64,000 bases of DNA from the NCBI RefSeq assembly GCF_000380245.2, contig NZ_HG428741.1:221642-285641 (forward strand), given 5' to 3'. The stretch's first letter is position 1; each line of letters begins with the position of its first letter. Origin of the DNA: Bacillus massiliigorillae (GTDB taxonomy: Bacteria > Bacillota > Bacilli > Bacillales > DSM-1321). The notes below the pieces were generated by a model. That model ran no database searches. It worked only from the letters and a program-made list of their open reading frames with translations, and was not told the origin of the DNA. This document shows, piece after piece, positions 35,322 through 44,056 of this stretch. The position numbers and the translations under genes are program-made.

Positions 35322-36483
35322 TATTACAAATTCAGAAACTAAAGGATATTTTGGTGAATTTGGTGGAAGCTTTATACCAGATGACCTTCAGCATGTCATG
35401 AATATACTTGAAGAGAATTTCTTACGTTATAAAGATGATCCAACTTTCCAAGAAGAGTTTAAGTTTTATTTAAAAGAGTATGTTGGGCGTGAAAATCCAT
35501 TAACATTTGCAGAGAATTTAACGAAGCAAGTAGGCGGAGCGAAGATTTATTTAAAACGAGAAGATTTAAACCATACAGGTGCTCATAAAATTAATAATGC
35601 GATTGGACAAATTTTACTTGCGAAGAGAATGGGTGCAAAGCGTATTATTGCTGAGACAGGTGCGGGTCAACATGGTGTTGCTACTGCAACTGCATGTGCA
35701 ATGTTTGGGATGGATTGTGTTATTTATATGGGTAAATTAGATACACAGCGTCAAGCGTTAAATGTATTCCGAATGGAATTATTAGGTGCTAAAGTTGTGC
35801 CAGTAGAGAAAGGTCAAGGACGATTAAAGGATGCTGTTGATGCGGCTTTAGATGATCTTGTTGAAAACTATCAAAATACTTTTTATCTACTAGGATCTGC
35901 TGTTGGACCACATCCATATCCTACAATGGTAAAACATTTTCAAGCGATTATTAGTGAAGAATCTAAGCGTCAAATTCTTGAGAAAGAAGGGAAACTTCCG
36001 ACTGCAGTTGTAGCATGTACAGGTGGTGGAAGTAATGCAATTGGTGCATTTGCTCATTATATTGATGATGAGAATGTGAGATTAATTGGAGTTGAACCAG
36101 AGGAAGCACCAACTTTGTCTCAAGGTGTACCAGCTGTGTTACATGGCTTTAAATGTATAACATTGTTAGATGAACAAGGTGAACCAAAACCTACGTTTTC
36201 CATTGCTGCAGGTTTAGATTATCCTGGAGTAGGACCTGAACATAGTTATATGAAGGTAAATGGAAGAGCAGAATATGTAACAATTAAGGGAGAAGAAGCT
36301 TTAGAAGCATTCCAGGTGTTATCTAAAACAGAAGGGATTATCCCAGCCCTTGAAAGCTCTCATGCTGTTGCTTATGCTGTTAAATTAGCTAAGGAGCTAT
36401 CTGCAGATGATGTGATTATTGTTAATTTATCTGGTCGTGGAGATAAGGATGTTGAGCAAGTATTTAACATGTTGAAGAAATAA
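35311..36483 (+). CDS. trpB: Tryptophan synthase beta chain
   Basis: PLP enzyme of 390 residues joining indole and serine to form tryptophan. Typical TrpB1 sequence: GYFGEFGGSFIPDDL at the start, PLP lysine in HTGAHKINNAIGQ (near residue 87), ETGAGQHGVATATACA, and phosphate loop CTGGGSNAIGAF. It stands alone: no trpA or other trp genes are adjacent, so it may be an extra copy or use free indole. GAGGAG is 5 bases before the ATG; a second ATG at 35317 is possible. Confidence 0.94.
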   Translation: MRMSITNSETKGYFGEFGGSFIPDDLQHVMNILEENFLRYKDDPTFQEEFKFYLKEYVGRENPLTFAENLTKQVGGAKIYLKREDLNHTGAHKINNAIGQILLAKRMGAKRIIAETGAGQHGVATATACAMFGMDCVIYMGKLDTQRQALNVFRMELLGAKVVPVEKGQGRLKDAVDAALDDLVENYQNTFYLLGSAVGPHPYPTMVKHFQAIISEESKRQILEKEGKLPTAVVACTGGGSNAIGAFAHYIDDENVRLIGVEPEEAPTLSQGVPAVLHGFKCITLLDEQGEPKPTFSIAAGLDYPGVGPEHSYMKVNGRAEYVTIKGEEALEAFQVLSKTEGIIPALESSHAVAYAVKLAKELSADDVIIVNLSGRGDKDVEQVFNMLKK

Positions 36484-36637
36484 CCTTATATATCAGGTTG
36501 CATTTATTTAGCGTTTCTGTTATTCTTAAGAAGAATTATTTTTGTTCGGTTTAGATTGATAAGTTTAGTAGCTCGTCTATAGATTTGAGCAAGGATAGTA
36601 TTACATTGTGTGGTTAGCACACTAGGAGGCAACAAAC

Positions 36638-36838
36638 ATGGAACAAGGTAAAGTAAAATGGTTTAACGCAGACAAAGGTTTTGGATTCATCGAGCGTGAA
36701 GGTGGAGAAGACGTATTCGTACATTTCTCAGCTATCCAAAGCGAAGGTTTCAAATCTTTAGACGAAGGTCAAAGCGTAACTTTTGAAGTAGAACAAGGTC
36801 AACGTGGACCACAAGCTACTAACGTTGTTAAAGCTTAA
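36638..36838 (+). CDS. Cold shock protein (Csp family)
   Basis: RNA chaperone of 66 residues, a single cold-shock domain with RNP motifs KGFGFIE and VFVHFSAI. AGGAGG precedes the ATG. The 150-base region upstream may hold the long leader usual for csp genes. Codons are biased as in a highly expressed gene. Confidence 0.95.
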   Translation: MEQGKVKWFNADKGFGFIEREGGEDVFVHFSAIQSEGFKSLDEGQSVTFEVEQGQRGPQATNVVKA

Positions 36839-36856
36839 TCATTAACTAATAAATAA

Positions 36857-36884
36857 AGCAAATCCTTATGGATTTGCTTTTTTT
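36857..36884 (+). terminator. Terminator after csp
   Basis: AAGCAAATCC pairs with GGATTTGCTT around TTAT, followed by a T-run. Confidence 0.9.
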
Positions 36885-36922
36885 GTTGTTTACAATATAT
36901 TTTTATATAGGGGGGGAGGAGT

Positions 36923-37804
36923 ATGAAACAGCAATTACATGTTTTTATAAAGGTAGTTGAATTGAAAAGTTTTTCCAGAGCTGCTGAAGAACTATATATG
37001 ACGCAGCCTGCAGTTAGTCAATACATACAATCATTAGAAGAGTCCGTTGGCACAAAATTGCTCGAGAGAACAAATAAAATTATTTCATTAACAAAAGCAG
37101 GAGAAATCGTATACATAAAGGGGAAAGAAATCCTTCGACTATATGGGAAGATGCATCATTTAATTGAGGATTTAACGAATCAAGCAAAGGGTTCGATTTC
37201 AATAGGAGCTAGCTATACATTTGGTGAGTATATTTTGCCGCATGTTATCGCTGCAATGAAGGAAAACTACCCAAGTATCAAACCAACTATATCCATTGGC
37301 AATACTAAAGAAATTATTGAACTAGTTAAAAATAATAGTTTGGATATAGGCATTATTGAAGGTGATTTGGATAATCAGCGTACGCTTACAATAGAACAAT
37401 TTGCAGAAGATACTTTGTTTATTGTGGCCTCCGCATTATGTAAAGGAATATGTGATAAAAAAATAGTTACATTGCAAGACTTAGAAGATGAAACATGGAT
37501 TATTAGAGAAAGTGGATCGGGTACAAGGGAAGCAACTGATAAGATGTTTCGAAAACTAGGTATAAACCCACAAAACAAAATGGAATTTGGAAGTACACAG
37601 GTTATTAAAGAATCAGTAGAAGCGGGTTTAGGAATTACATTTATTTCTAAAGCATCTTTCCGCAAAGAACAAGCATTACAAACATTACAGGTAGTAAAAG
37701 GAGAAGATTACTATTTGAAAAGGCATTTTTCATATGTAGTGAAATCTTCTTTTCAAACGAAAGCAGTTGAATTGTTTATTGAATTATTAAAGCAATCTGT
37801 ATGA
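36923..37804 (+). CDS. LysR-family transcriptional regulator
   Basis: LysR-type regulator of 293 residues: N-terminal winged helix (VVELKSFSRAAEELYMTQPA) and a C-terminal substrate-binding fold beginning GSISIGASYTFGEYILP. The motif ESGSGTREATDKMF resembles CysB/CysL-like members. Target and ligand are unknown; it lies 80 bases before the first DeoR gene, reading the same way. AGGGGGGGAGGAG precedes the ATG. Confidence 0.88.
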   Translation: MKQQLHVFIKVVELKSFSRAAEELYMTQPAVSQYIQSLEESVGTKLLERTNKIISLTKAGEIVYIKGKEILRLYGKMHHLIEDLTNQAKGSISIGASYTFGEYILPHVIAAMKENYPSIKPTISIGNTKEIIELVKNNSLDIGIIEGDLDNQRTLTIEQFAEDTLFIVASALCKGICDKKIVTLQDLEDETWIIRESGSGTREATDKMFRKLGINPQNKMEFGSTQVIKESVEAGLGITFISKASFRKEQALQTLQVVKGEDYYLKRHFSYVVKSSFQTKAVELFIELLKQSV

Positions 37805-37884
37805 AAGCATCACTGATTATAGCATTTGAAAAATATTTCTAGTAAACTTAAGATAATTAAAGTCTAACAATGAGGTGGATATGC

Positions 37885-38682
37885 ATGTCGGTGGCGGGGG
37901 AAGAGAGGAAAAAAAGAATTCTTGAAATACTAGATGTTGAGGGTAAAGTTAAAGTAAATGACTTGGCTAGTAAACTGGGTGTTTCAACTGAAACAATACG
38001 AAGATATCTGGAAGAATTAGATAAAGAAGAGAAGTTGAAAAAGGTGTACGGTGGTGCAGTTAAAGTATCTTACTTTAAGAGTGAACCTTCTGCTGTTGAA
38101 AGGGAAATTATTCGTATTGATGAAAAAGAAAAAATCGGAAAAGAAGCAGTCAGTATAATAAATGATCACGATGTCATTGCTATTGATGATGGAAGTACCA
38201 CGATGCAGTTGGCAAAGCATCTAGTAAATAAAACAAATATAACGGTTCTTACAAATTCCGTAACGGCTCTTTCTGCTTTAATAGAAAATCATTATCAACA
38301 ATTGTTTACAGGGAAAATCATTTTTATTGGTGGGGAAATTAATAGTACTCATTATCGAACAACCGGTTCTATTTCGTTAAAGATGATAGAGGATTATTAT
38401 GTTGATAAATATTTTATTACAGTTGATGGAATATCTTTAGAGCGCGGGGTAACTTGTTATGATTCATCAAAAGGAATTTTTACCAAGAAAATGATTCAAC
38501 AAGCATATAACTCCATTATTCTTATTGATCACACGAAAATTGACCAAGAGAAGTATTTCCGTATTGGTGAATTAGAGGATATTGATACTATCATTTGTGA
38601 TCAGCCAGCACCTGACAACTGGAGTGAAGCGATAAAAAAATCAAATATAAACTGGATTGTTCCAGAATCAGAGAATAATTAA
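37885..38682 (+). CDS. DeoR-family regulator, upstream copy
   Basis: Repressor-type regulator of 265 residues. N-terminal DeoR helix-turn-helix (VNDLASKLGVSTETIRRYLE) and a C-terminal sugar-phosphate-isomerase-like sensor (DDGSTTMQLAKHL, LTNSVTAL, GGEINSTHYRTTG, ILIDHTKID). It is closely similar along its whole length to the regulator at 45480-46268; the two bracket the microcompartment operon. The ATG at 37885 is 7 bases from AGGTGG and gives MSVAGEER, the same start as its partner; an ATG at 37870 lacks spacing. Confidence 0.9.
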   Translation: MSVAGEERKKRILEILDVEGKVKVNDLASKLGVSTETIRRYLEELDKEEKLKKVYGGAVKVSYFKSEPSAVEREIIRIDEKEKIGKEAVSIINDHDVIAIDDGSTTMQLAKHLVNKTNITVLTNSVTALSALIENHYQQLFTGKIIFIGGEINSTHYRTTGSISLKMIEDYYVDKYFITVDGISLERGVTCYDSSKGIFTKKMIQQAYNSIILIDHTKIDQEKYFRIGELEDIDTIICDQPAPDNWSEAIKKSNINWIVPESENN

Positions 38683-38707
38683 TTGATTTCATTACATATA
38701 TAACTCG

Positions 38708-38761
38708 ATGGTTTCTATAAGTAATCTTAAGGAGAGATTACATTATAGAAACCATTTTTTT
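38708..38761 (+). terminator. Terminator after the upstream deoR gene
   Basis: ATGGTTTCTATAAGTAATC pairs with GATTACATTATAGAAACCAT with a small bulge, and T7 follows. Confidence 0.88.
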
Positions 38762-38820
38762 GTTGTGAAAACGTCTAAAAAAAGGCGTTGTATTAAGGAA
38801 TTTGAATATATTGCAAATAA

Positions 38821-38853
38821 AAACAATAAAAAACCAATAAAAGAACAACAAAA
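38821..38853 (+). promoter_or_regulatory. Three tandem 11-bp repeats upstream of the microcompartment operon
   Basis: AAACAATAAAA, AACCAATAAAA and GAACAACAAAA follow each other with no gap, one helical turn per unit. They sit just upstream of a TATACT -10-like element at about 38882 and 130 bases before phnX. They are a candidate operator for one or both flanking DeoR regulators (inference). Confidence 0.5.
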
Positions 38854-38982
38854 ATGTGGATTAATTCCAAGTTTGTGTGTTATACTGATTTCAAGTTAAG
38901 GATTTGAAAATTCTGAATATAAAAACAGCTTAGAAAGACGTTTCCGTAAATGAAATAAGTTAAGTAAGGAGGAAACAGAAGT

Positions 38983-39798
38983 ATGGATGTGCAATCGCCA
39001 CAATATGTAAAAGCTGTTATTTTTGATTGGGCTGGAACTACGGTAGATTATGGTTGCTTCTCACCGTTGGAAGTTTTTCTTGAGGTATTCAAGAAAAGAG
39101 GGATTGAGGTAACACATGAAGAAGCTCGAAAGCCAATGGGGTTATTAAAATGGGACCATATTAATGAAATGTGCCAAATGGAACGTATAGCGAATCTATG
39201 GAAAGAAAAGTTTGGTAGGTTTCCAGAGAAGCGTGATATCGACGAACTTTATGAAGATTTTGAGCCGTTGGTATTAACAACTTTGCCAAAGTATTGCAAG
39301 TTAATTCCTGGAGCGCTTGAGCTGGTAGAAAGATTAAGAAGAATGAATCTTAAAATTGGTTCAACGACTGGTTACACGGCTGAAATGATGGAAATTGTAA
39401 CGCGTGAAGCTAGAAATCAAGGATATGCACCAGATTCATTAGTAACACCAAATGATGTACCAAATGGACGTCCATATCCTTGGATGATTTATCAGAATGC
39501 AATTAATATAGGTGTTTATCCGATGAATCATATCGTTAAAGTGGGCGATACGATTAGTGATATTAAAGAAGGTTTGAATGCTGGCACTTGGGTAGTAGGT
39601 GTACTTAAAGGAAGTAGTGAGCTAGGAATGACAGAGCAACAAGTTAGAGAATGCCCTCCAGATTTGCTTGAAGAAAAGATGGAAGTGGTGGCTCAAAGAT
39701 TTAAAGACGCCGGTGCTCATTATGTAATTGATCAAATTGGAGATTTAGACCAACTTATTCCAAAAATCGACCTTCGTATATCTTTACAAGGAAATTAA
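38983..39798 (+). CDS. phnX: Phosphonoacetaldehyde hydrolase
   Basis: HAD-superfamily enzyme of 271 residues splitting phosphonoacetaldehyde into acetaldehyde and phosphate. The nucleophile aspartate is D15 in FDWAGTTVDYGCFSP, and the Schiff-base lysine unique to this family is K56 in RKPMGLLKWDHI. Other family segments are GSTTGYTAEMM, NGRPYPWMIYQNA and KVGDTISDIKEG. Close to the B. cereus enzyme throughout. No N- or C-terminal encapsulation helix is obvious. AAGGAGG precedes the ATG. First gene of the microcompartment operon; its product acetaldehyde is the substrate of the downstream aldehyde dehydrogenase. Confidence 0.95.
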   Translation: MDVQSPQYVKAVIFDWAGTTVDYGCFSPLEVFLEVFKKRGIEVTHEEARKPMGLLKWDHINEMCQMERIANLWKEKFGRFPEKRDIDELYEDFEPLVLTTLPKYCKLIPGALELVERLRRMNLKIGSTTGYTAEMMEIVTREARNQGYAPDSLVTPNDVPNGRPYPWMIYQNAINIGVYPMNHIVKVGDTISDIKEGLNAGTWVVGVLKGSSELGMTEQQVRECPPDLLEEKMEVVAQRFKDAGAHYVIDQIGDLDQLIPKIDLRISLQGN

Positions 39799-39848
39799 CC
39801 ATGTAAGAAGCGTTGTTAAGATATAACTGAAAGGGGTGAATAATAAGG

Positions 39849-40346
39849 ATGGATCATTTTAATTACTCGATAGGCATGATTGAAACGTATGGTTTTCCAG
39901 CTCTTATTGCTGCAGCAGATGCGGCAGGGAAAGCGGCTGATGTAAAAATTTTAACCTATCAAGGAGCCGATGCTGGACTTGTAACAGTCTTTATTATAGG
40001 AGATGTGTCTTCCGTACAATCTGCAGTTGCAATAGGTGAAAGTGAAGCAAGAAAAGTGGGAACATGCCTCTATTCACATATCATAGCTCGACCAGATGAA
40101 AACGTTCCAAAAATGATTTTACAAGCAATGAAAGAAAAGAAAGCGGAAGATCAAGCAAAACAAAAGAAAGCTCAAGTGGTTGAAAGTAATGAGATGACGA
40201 AAAAAAATATTCAAGAATTAAGAAAGATTGCAAGTGCTGTAGAATCATTTCCTTTAACTACTCAAGAAATAAACTCTGCGAAAAAAGATGATTTAATTAA
40301 GCTTTTGAATGATAGTGCTCAGAAGAAAGGTGGCGAAGAAGCATGA
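39849..40346 (+). CDS. BMC-H shell protein with C-terminal extension
   Basis: Microcompartment shell protein of 165 residues. Residues 1-90 form a BMC domain (IGMIETYGFPALIAAADAAG, VTVFIIGDVSSVQSAV, HIIARPDENV). Residues 95-165 are a lysine-rich linker followed by a helical segment (NIQELRKIASAVESFPL, KKDDLIKLLND) that resembles SAP or Rho N-terminal type helix pairs. Extended BMC-H proteins of this kind (PduK, EutK) occur in other systems. The next gene overlaps by 4 bases. What the tail binds is unknown. Confidence 0.88.
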   Translation: MDHFNYSIGMIETYGFPALIAAADAAGKAADVKILTYQGADAGLVTVFIIGDVSSVQSAVAIGESEARKVGTCLYSHIIARPDENVPKMILQAMKEKKAEDQAKQKKAQVVESNEMTKKNIQELRKIASAVESFPLTTQEINSAKKDDLIKLLNDSAQKKGGEEA

Positions 40347-41820
40347 TGTTAAGCGCAGATTTACAATCCGTGCAAGATGTTAGAACATTTCTTGAACAGG
40401 CTAAAGAAGCGCAACAAGTAATGAGTAAAATGACTCAAGAAGAAGTTGATCGTATCGTTCATCAAATGGCAAATGTTGCAAGAAAAGAGGCTAGTAGATT
40501 AGCATCATTAGCTGTAGAAGAAACGGGTTTTGGTAAATTAGAAGATAAAATGACTAAGAATTTATTTGCGGCTGAAGATGTTTACAATTCTATTAAAGAA
40601 ATGAAAACTGTAGGCATTATTAACCGTGATGAAGAAAAAAATTATGGGAAATTGCACATCCAGTTGGAATTGTTGCTGCTATAGTACCCTCTACGAATCC
40701 CACCTCGACAACAATTTTTAAATCTTTAATTGCAATTAAAGCTAGAAACGCCATCGTATTTAGTCCACATCCATCAGCTGCTAATTGTACCTTTGAAACA
40801 GCAAGAATTTTACAAGAAGCTGCTATACAAGCAGGAGCTCCTCAAGGACTTATCTCGTGTCTTCGTTATCCAACAATGTTAGCCGTAAATGAATTAATGA
40901 CACATCAATTAACAAATGTAATCTTAGCGACTGGCGGTTCTGCAATGGTGAAAGCCGCTTATAGTTCAGGGAAACCAGCATACGGAGTAGGACCTGGGAA
41001 TGTCCCAGTCTACATTCACTCTAGTGCTCAAATTAGTAGTGCAGTTCAAAAAATTATCGAAAGTAAAACGTTTGATAATGGTACGATTTGCGCTTCTGAA
41101 CAAGCTATTGTTGTAGACCGTAAAATTAAGAGAAAAGTAGTTTCTGAATTGAAGCGACAAGGTGCAGCGTTCATCGATGATTATGAGAAAGATCGAGTAG
41201 CATCGGTTATTTTGAAGAATGGTGCGTTGAATCCACAAATAGTTGGGAAGTCACCACAACAAATCGCAGAACTAGCAGGGATTATTGTTCCAAATCATAC
41301 AACTGTCATACTTTCTGAAGAGACAGAGGTAGGAAAATCTCATCCGTTTTCGGTGGAAAAACTGTCTCCAATTTTAGCTTTGTATACGGTTGAGAGTGTA
41401 AATGAAGCAAAGCAGAAATGCCAACAGTTATTAGAGCTTGGAGGCATTGGTCATACAGCAGGTATTCATTGTGAAGAACAGGCTGTAATTGAAGATTTTG
41501 TTGCAGACTTATCTGTTTCAAGAGCTGTGATTAATGCTGGAACAACATTTGGGGGAATTGGTGCTACTACAGCTATTCAACCTTCACTTACATTAGGTTG
41601 TGGATCTTTTGGCAGCAATAGTACGTCTGACAATATTGGTCCGCAACATTTATTAAATATTAAACGTGTAGCATTTGGAATTCGTGAAATAACAAAAGCA
41701 AACATTCCGCAACAAGTAGTGGAGCAAGTTGCTTCAGCTGCTACACCATCTATTAGTAAAGATGATATAGCAGAAATTGTGAAAAATATATTACGAGAAA
41801 TTCAATTTAGTAATAACTAA
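40343..41820 (+). pseudogene. Acylating acetaldehyde dehydrogenase (EutE/PduP-like), split by a -1 frameshift
   Basis: CoA-acylating aldehyde dehydrogenase turning acetaldehyde into acetyl-CoA with NAD+. The first part (40343 to about 40641) ends in frame at 40684. The rest continues in the -1 frame without stops from about 40642 (WEIAHPVGIVAAIVPSTNPT) to 41820. The break is in a run of seven A at 40635-40641; one more A would restore a protein of about 492 residues. The catalytic cysteine is in DNGTICASEQ. The last residues, after a short linker, form an amphipathic helix (KDDIAEIVKNILREI) typical of encapsulation peptides. All neighbours are intact, so slippage or sequence error is as likely as a true lesion. 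Confidence 0.85.
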
Positions 41821-41833
41821 GGAGGAATAAACA

Positions 41834-42118
41834 ATGGCAGATATGGGCGCATTAGGAATGGTTGAAACAAAAGGATTAGTAGGTGCAGTTGAAGCAGCAG
41901 ATGCTATGGCAAAGGCTGCAAATGTTCAATTAATTGGTAAAGTTCATGTTGGTGGAGGGTTAGTTACGGTTATGGTTCGTGGAGATGTGGGAGCTGTAAA
42001 GGCTTCAACTGATGCGGGAGCAGCTGCTGCAGAAAAAGTGGGTGAGTTAGTTTCTGTACATGTTATTCCACGTCCTCATTCTGATATTGAGCTTATTCTT
42101 CCAAAATTGGAAGCGTAA
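41834..42118 (+). CDS. BMC-H shell protein (EutM/PduA-like)
   Basis: Canonical hexameric shell protein of 94 residues: ALGMVETKGLVGAVEAADAM, the pore-side region KVHVGGGLVTVMVRGDVGAV and VHVIPRPHSDIE. Tiles of such hexamers form the facets of the compartment. GGAGG precedes the ATG, and codons suggest strong expression. It lies 13 bases after the aldehyde dehydrogenase. Confidence 0.96.
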   Translation: MADMGALGMVETKGLVGAVEAADAMAKAANVQLIGKVHVGGGLVTVMVRGDVGAVKASTDAGAAAAEKVGELVSVHVIPRPHSDIELILPKLEA

Positions 42119-42133
42119 ACTTTATTATAACCA

Positions 42134-42883
42134 ATGGCATTAATTACTGAATCTTCTTTAAGAGCCATGCACAAAGATGATCATTTATCTAACCCTTACA
42201 TGATAAGTAAACAAGATAAAATTACACCGGCTGCAATTGATTTTTTAAGACAACGAGGAATTGAAATCAAATGGTCCAATTCCAATGTAGTTCAAGAAAA
42301 AAGTATCGAAGAGCAGTTCATTCCAGTAGGTGTATCGAATCGACATATTCATCTATCTGTAGAAGACCTGTTTACATTATTTGGTGAAGGATATGAATTA
42401 ACTAAGTTTAAAAATCTATCACAATCTGGACAATTTGCAGCGAGAGAAACGATTACTTTATTAGGGCCGAAAGGTTTTATAAAAGATGTTCGAATTTTAG
42501 GGCCTTGTCGAGGTAGTACGCAAGTGGAGATTTCTAGAAGTGATAGTTTTCAACTTGGTATTCAGCCACCAATTCGACTATCAGGTGATATTGAAGAAAC
42601 CCCAGGTATTACAATGATTGGACCTGGGGGACATATTGTTCTCTCAAAAGGAGTAATAATTGCTAAATGTCATGTTCATATGTCACCTGATGATGCAAGT
42701 AAGTTTATTGTCCAAGACGGTGAGAGTATCACTTTAAAAAGTTTGGGAGAACGCCCAATAGTATTTAGTGATGTTAAAGTTCGTGTTCATCCAAATTACT
42801 CCTTAGATTTTCATATTGATATGGATGAAGGTAATGCTGCGAATTTGAAAACCGGAGAATATGTTCAAGTCGTTAAAGTATAA
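42134..42883 (+). CDS. pduL: Phosphate acyltransferase PduL
   Basis: Zinc-dependent phosphotransacylase of 249 residues converting acetyl-CoA to acetyl phosphate and recycling CoA inside the compartment. Two PduL repeats carry the metal histidines: GVSNRHIHLS (about 66-75) and AKCHVHMSP (about 177-185). An extra N-terminal segment of about 50 residues (LITESSLRAM, DKITPAAIDFLRQRGIEIKW) resembles targeting or assembly segments of other BMC enzymes. No good ribosome binding site precedes the ATG, so translation may depend on coupling to the shell gene 15 bases upstream. Confidence 0.92.
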   Translation: MALITESSLRAMHKDDHLSNPYMISKQDKITPAAIDFLRQRGIEIKWSNSNVVQEKSIEEQFIPVGVSNRHIHLSVEDLFTLFGEGYELTKFKNLSQSGQFAARETITLLGPKGFIKDVRILGPCRGSTQVEISRSDSFQLGIQPPIRLSGDIEETPGITMIGPGGHIVLSKGVIIAKCHVHMSPDDASKFIVQDGESITLKSLGERPIVFSDVKVRVHPNYSLDFHIDMDEGNAANLKTGEYVQVVKV

Positions 42884-42917
42884 GTAATTTCCTTTCCTGA
42901 TATGGGAGGTTATTGGA

Positions 42918-43718
42918 ATGGATATAAAAGAGACGGTTAAATCTATTGTAATCGAAGTATTACAAGCGATGAAAGAAGAAGAGCGACAGAGGTGCAAGGG
43001 AAAAGTATTGTTCATTTTCTGTGATAGCTCCGCTCATGAACCATTTAGTGATCAGTTTATTGAGTTGAGAAAGGCAAACATTGTATATGATTGTTTGTTT
43101 CTAGATGGAGAAACGTCATCGTGGTTGGGACTGCATAAAGTGGAATGTAGTGGAGCGAATCGAGTACTTGCTACAGATGAATTTGCACCTGCACCCATTG
43201 ATCTAGTGAAAGATTATGATGGGATTATTATTCCTGAAATAGATTTGGAGAATGCTGCGCGACTTGTTTTAGGCATTAAAGGTACTATTAAATCTGAAAT
43301 TATTCATTATGCCTTAATTGCAAATAAATTTGTGCTTGTTGGGGAAGCGCTTCCAGGTCTTAAACGATCTGAGAGAAAATGTTTACAAACAGTTAAGCTG
43401 CCGCCTTATTATGATAAACTCTTTCAGGATTATTTACGTAATTTTACTGCATTAGGAATCGATTTATTACCACAGCAATCATTCGCGAAGAATACCATAG
43501 AAAGACTAACTGATGTAAAGGAAGACACACTGGAAAGTGCAAGTGGAATGGATTCAGTTCAGGTCGATTTCGAAGGAAAGCTATTATCTGCCGAATGGGT
43601 ATCATTACAAGGAAATGATTTAAGTGAGAAGATTACATTGTCAAAAGGAACGATTGTTTCACCTTTAGCTTATGATTTGCTAAATGAGAAGGGAATAGCT
43701 GTTCATTTTAACAATTGA
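42918..43718 (+). CDS. Flavoprotein-like putative microcompartment cargo
   Basis: Protein of 266 residues, not assigned to a known enzyme. An N-terminal amphipathic helix (IKETVKSIVIEVLQAMKEE) looks like an encapsulation peptide. The middle (about 28-185) looks like a flavoprotein/dihydromethanopterin-reductase-type fold (GKVLFIFCDSS, DGIIIPEIDLENAARLVLGI, IANKFVLVGEALPGL). The C-terminus EKITLSKGTIVSPLAYDLLN matches the N-terminal signature of the PduL next door. It may use FMN, but no catalytic residue can be named. GGGAGG precedes the ATG. Confidence 0.65.
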   Translation: MDIKETVKSIVIEVLQAMKEEERQRCKGKVLFIFCDSSAHEPFSDQFIELRKANIVYDCLFLDGETSSWLGLHKVECSGANRVLATDEFAPAPIDLVKDYDGIIIPEIDLENAARLVLGIKGTIKSEIIHYALIANKFVLVGEALPGLKRSERKCLQTVKLPPYYDKLFQDYLRNFTALGIDLLPQQSFAKNTIERLTDVKEDTLESASGMDSVQVDFEGKLLSAEWVSLQGNDLSEKITLSKGTIVSPLAYDLLNEKGIAVHFNN

Positions 43719-43729
43719 AGGTGACGTAT

Positions 43730-43996
43730 ATGTTGCTAGGAAAAGTAGTTGGTAGTGTTTGGACTACTCAAAAGGAATCGGGGATGGAAAATCTCAAACT
43801 GCTAATGATAGAGCCAATGAATGGGTCTGATACTGTTATCATAGCAGCTGATCGAATAGGAGCAGGTGCTGGTGACGATGTCCTAATTACACAAGGAACA
43901 CCTGCTCATCATTTATTTAATAATCGAAATGTACCCATAGATGCAGTAGTTGTAGGGATTGTAGACTCATTTGAAAGAAATAATTCCTGTTCTTAA
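43730..43996 (+). CDS. BMC-P vertex protein (EutN/CcmL family)
   Basis: Pentameric shell protein of 88 residues that closes the vertices. Family pattern: MLLGKVVGSVWTTQKESGME, LKLLMIEP, the loop AADRIGAGAGDDVLITQG and VDAVVVGIVD-type ending (PIDAVVVGIVD). The ATG at 43730 is preferred, with GAAGGTGA 6 bases upstream; a TTG at 43715 overlaps the preceding gene. Confidence 0.93.
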   Translation: MLLGKVVGSVWTTQKESGMENLKLLMIEPMNGSDTVIIAADRIGAGAGDDVLITQGTPAHHLFNNRNVPIDAVVVGIVDSFERNNSCS

Positions 43997-44056
43997 ATAT
44001 GGGAGTGGATTAAATCATTCTTTATATAACGACTCTGTTAAATGGGGGAATCATTA

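Noticed and set aside
38708..38899. Plus-strand ORF of 63 codons after the upstream deoR gene
   Set aside because: It begins inside a clear terminator hairpin, has no ribosome binding site of its own and overlaps the tandem operator-like repeats.
38983..39010. Encapsulation peptide at the N-terminus of PhnX
   Set aside because: The few extra residues before the catalytic core do not form an amphipathic helix, so whether PhnX is inside the shell cannot be decided from sequence.
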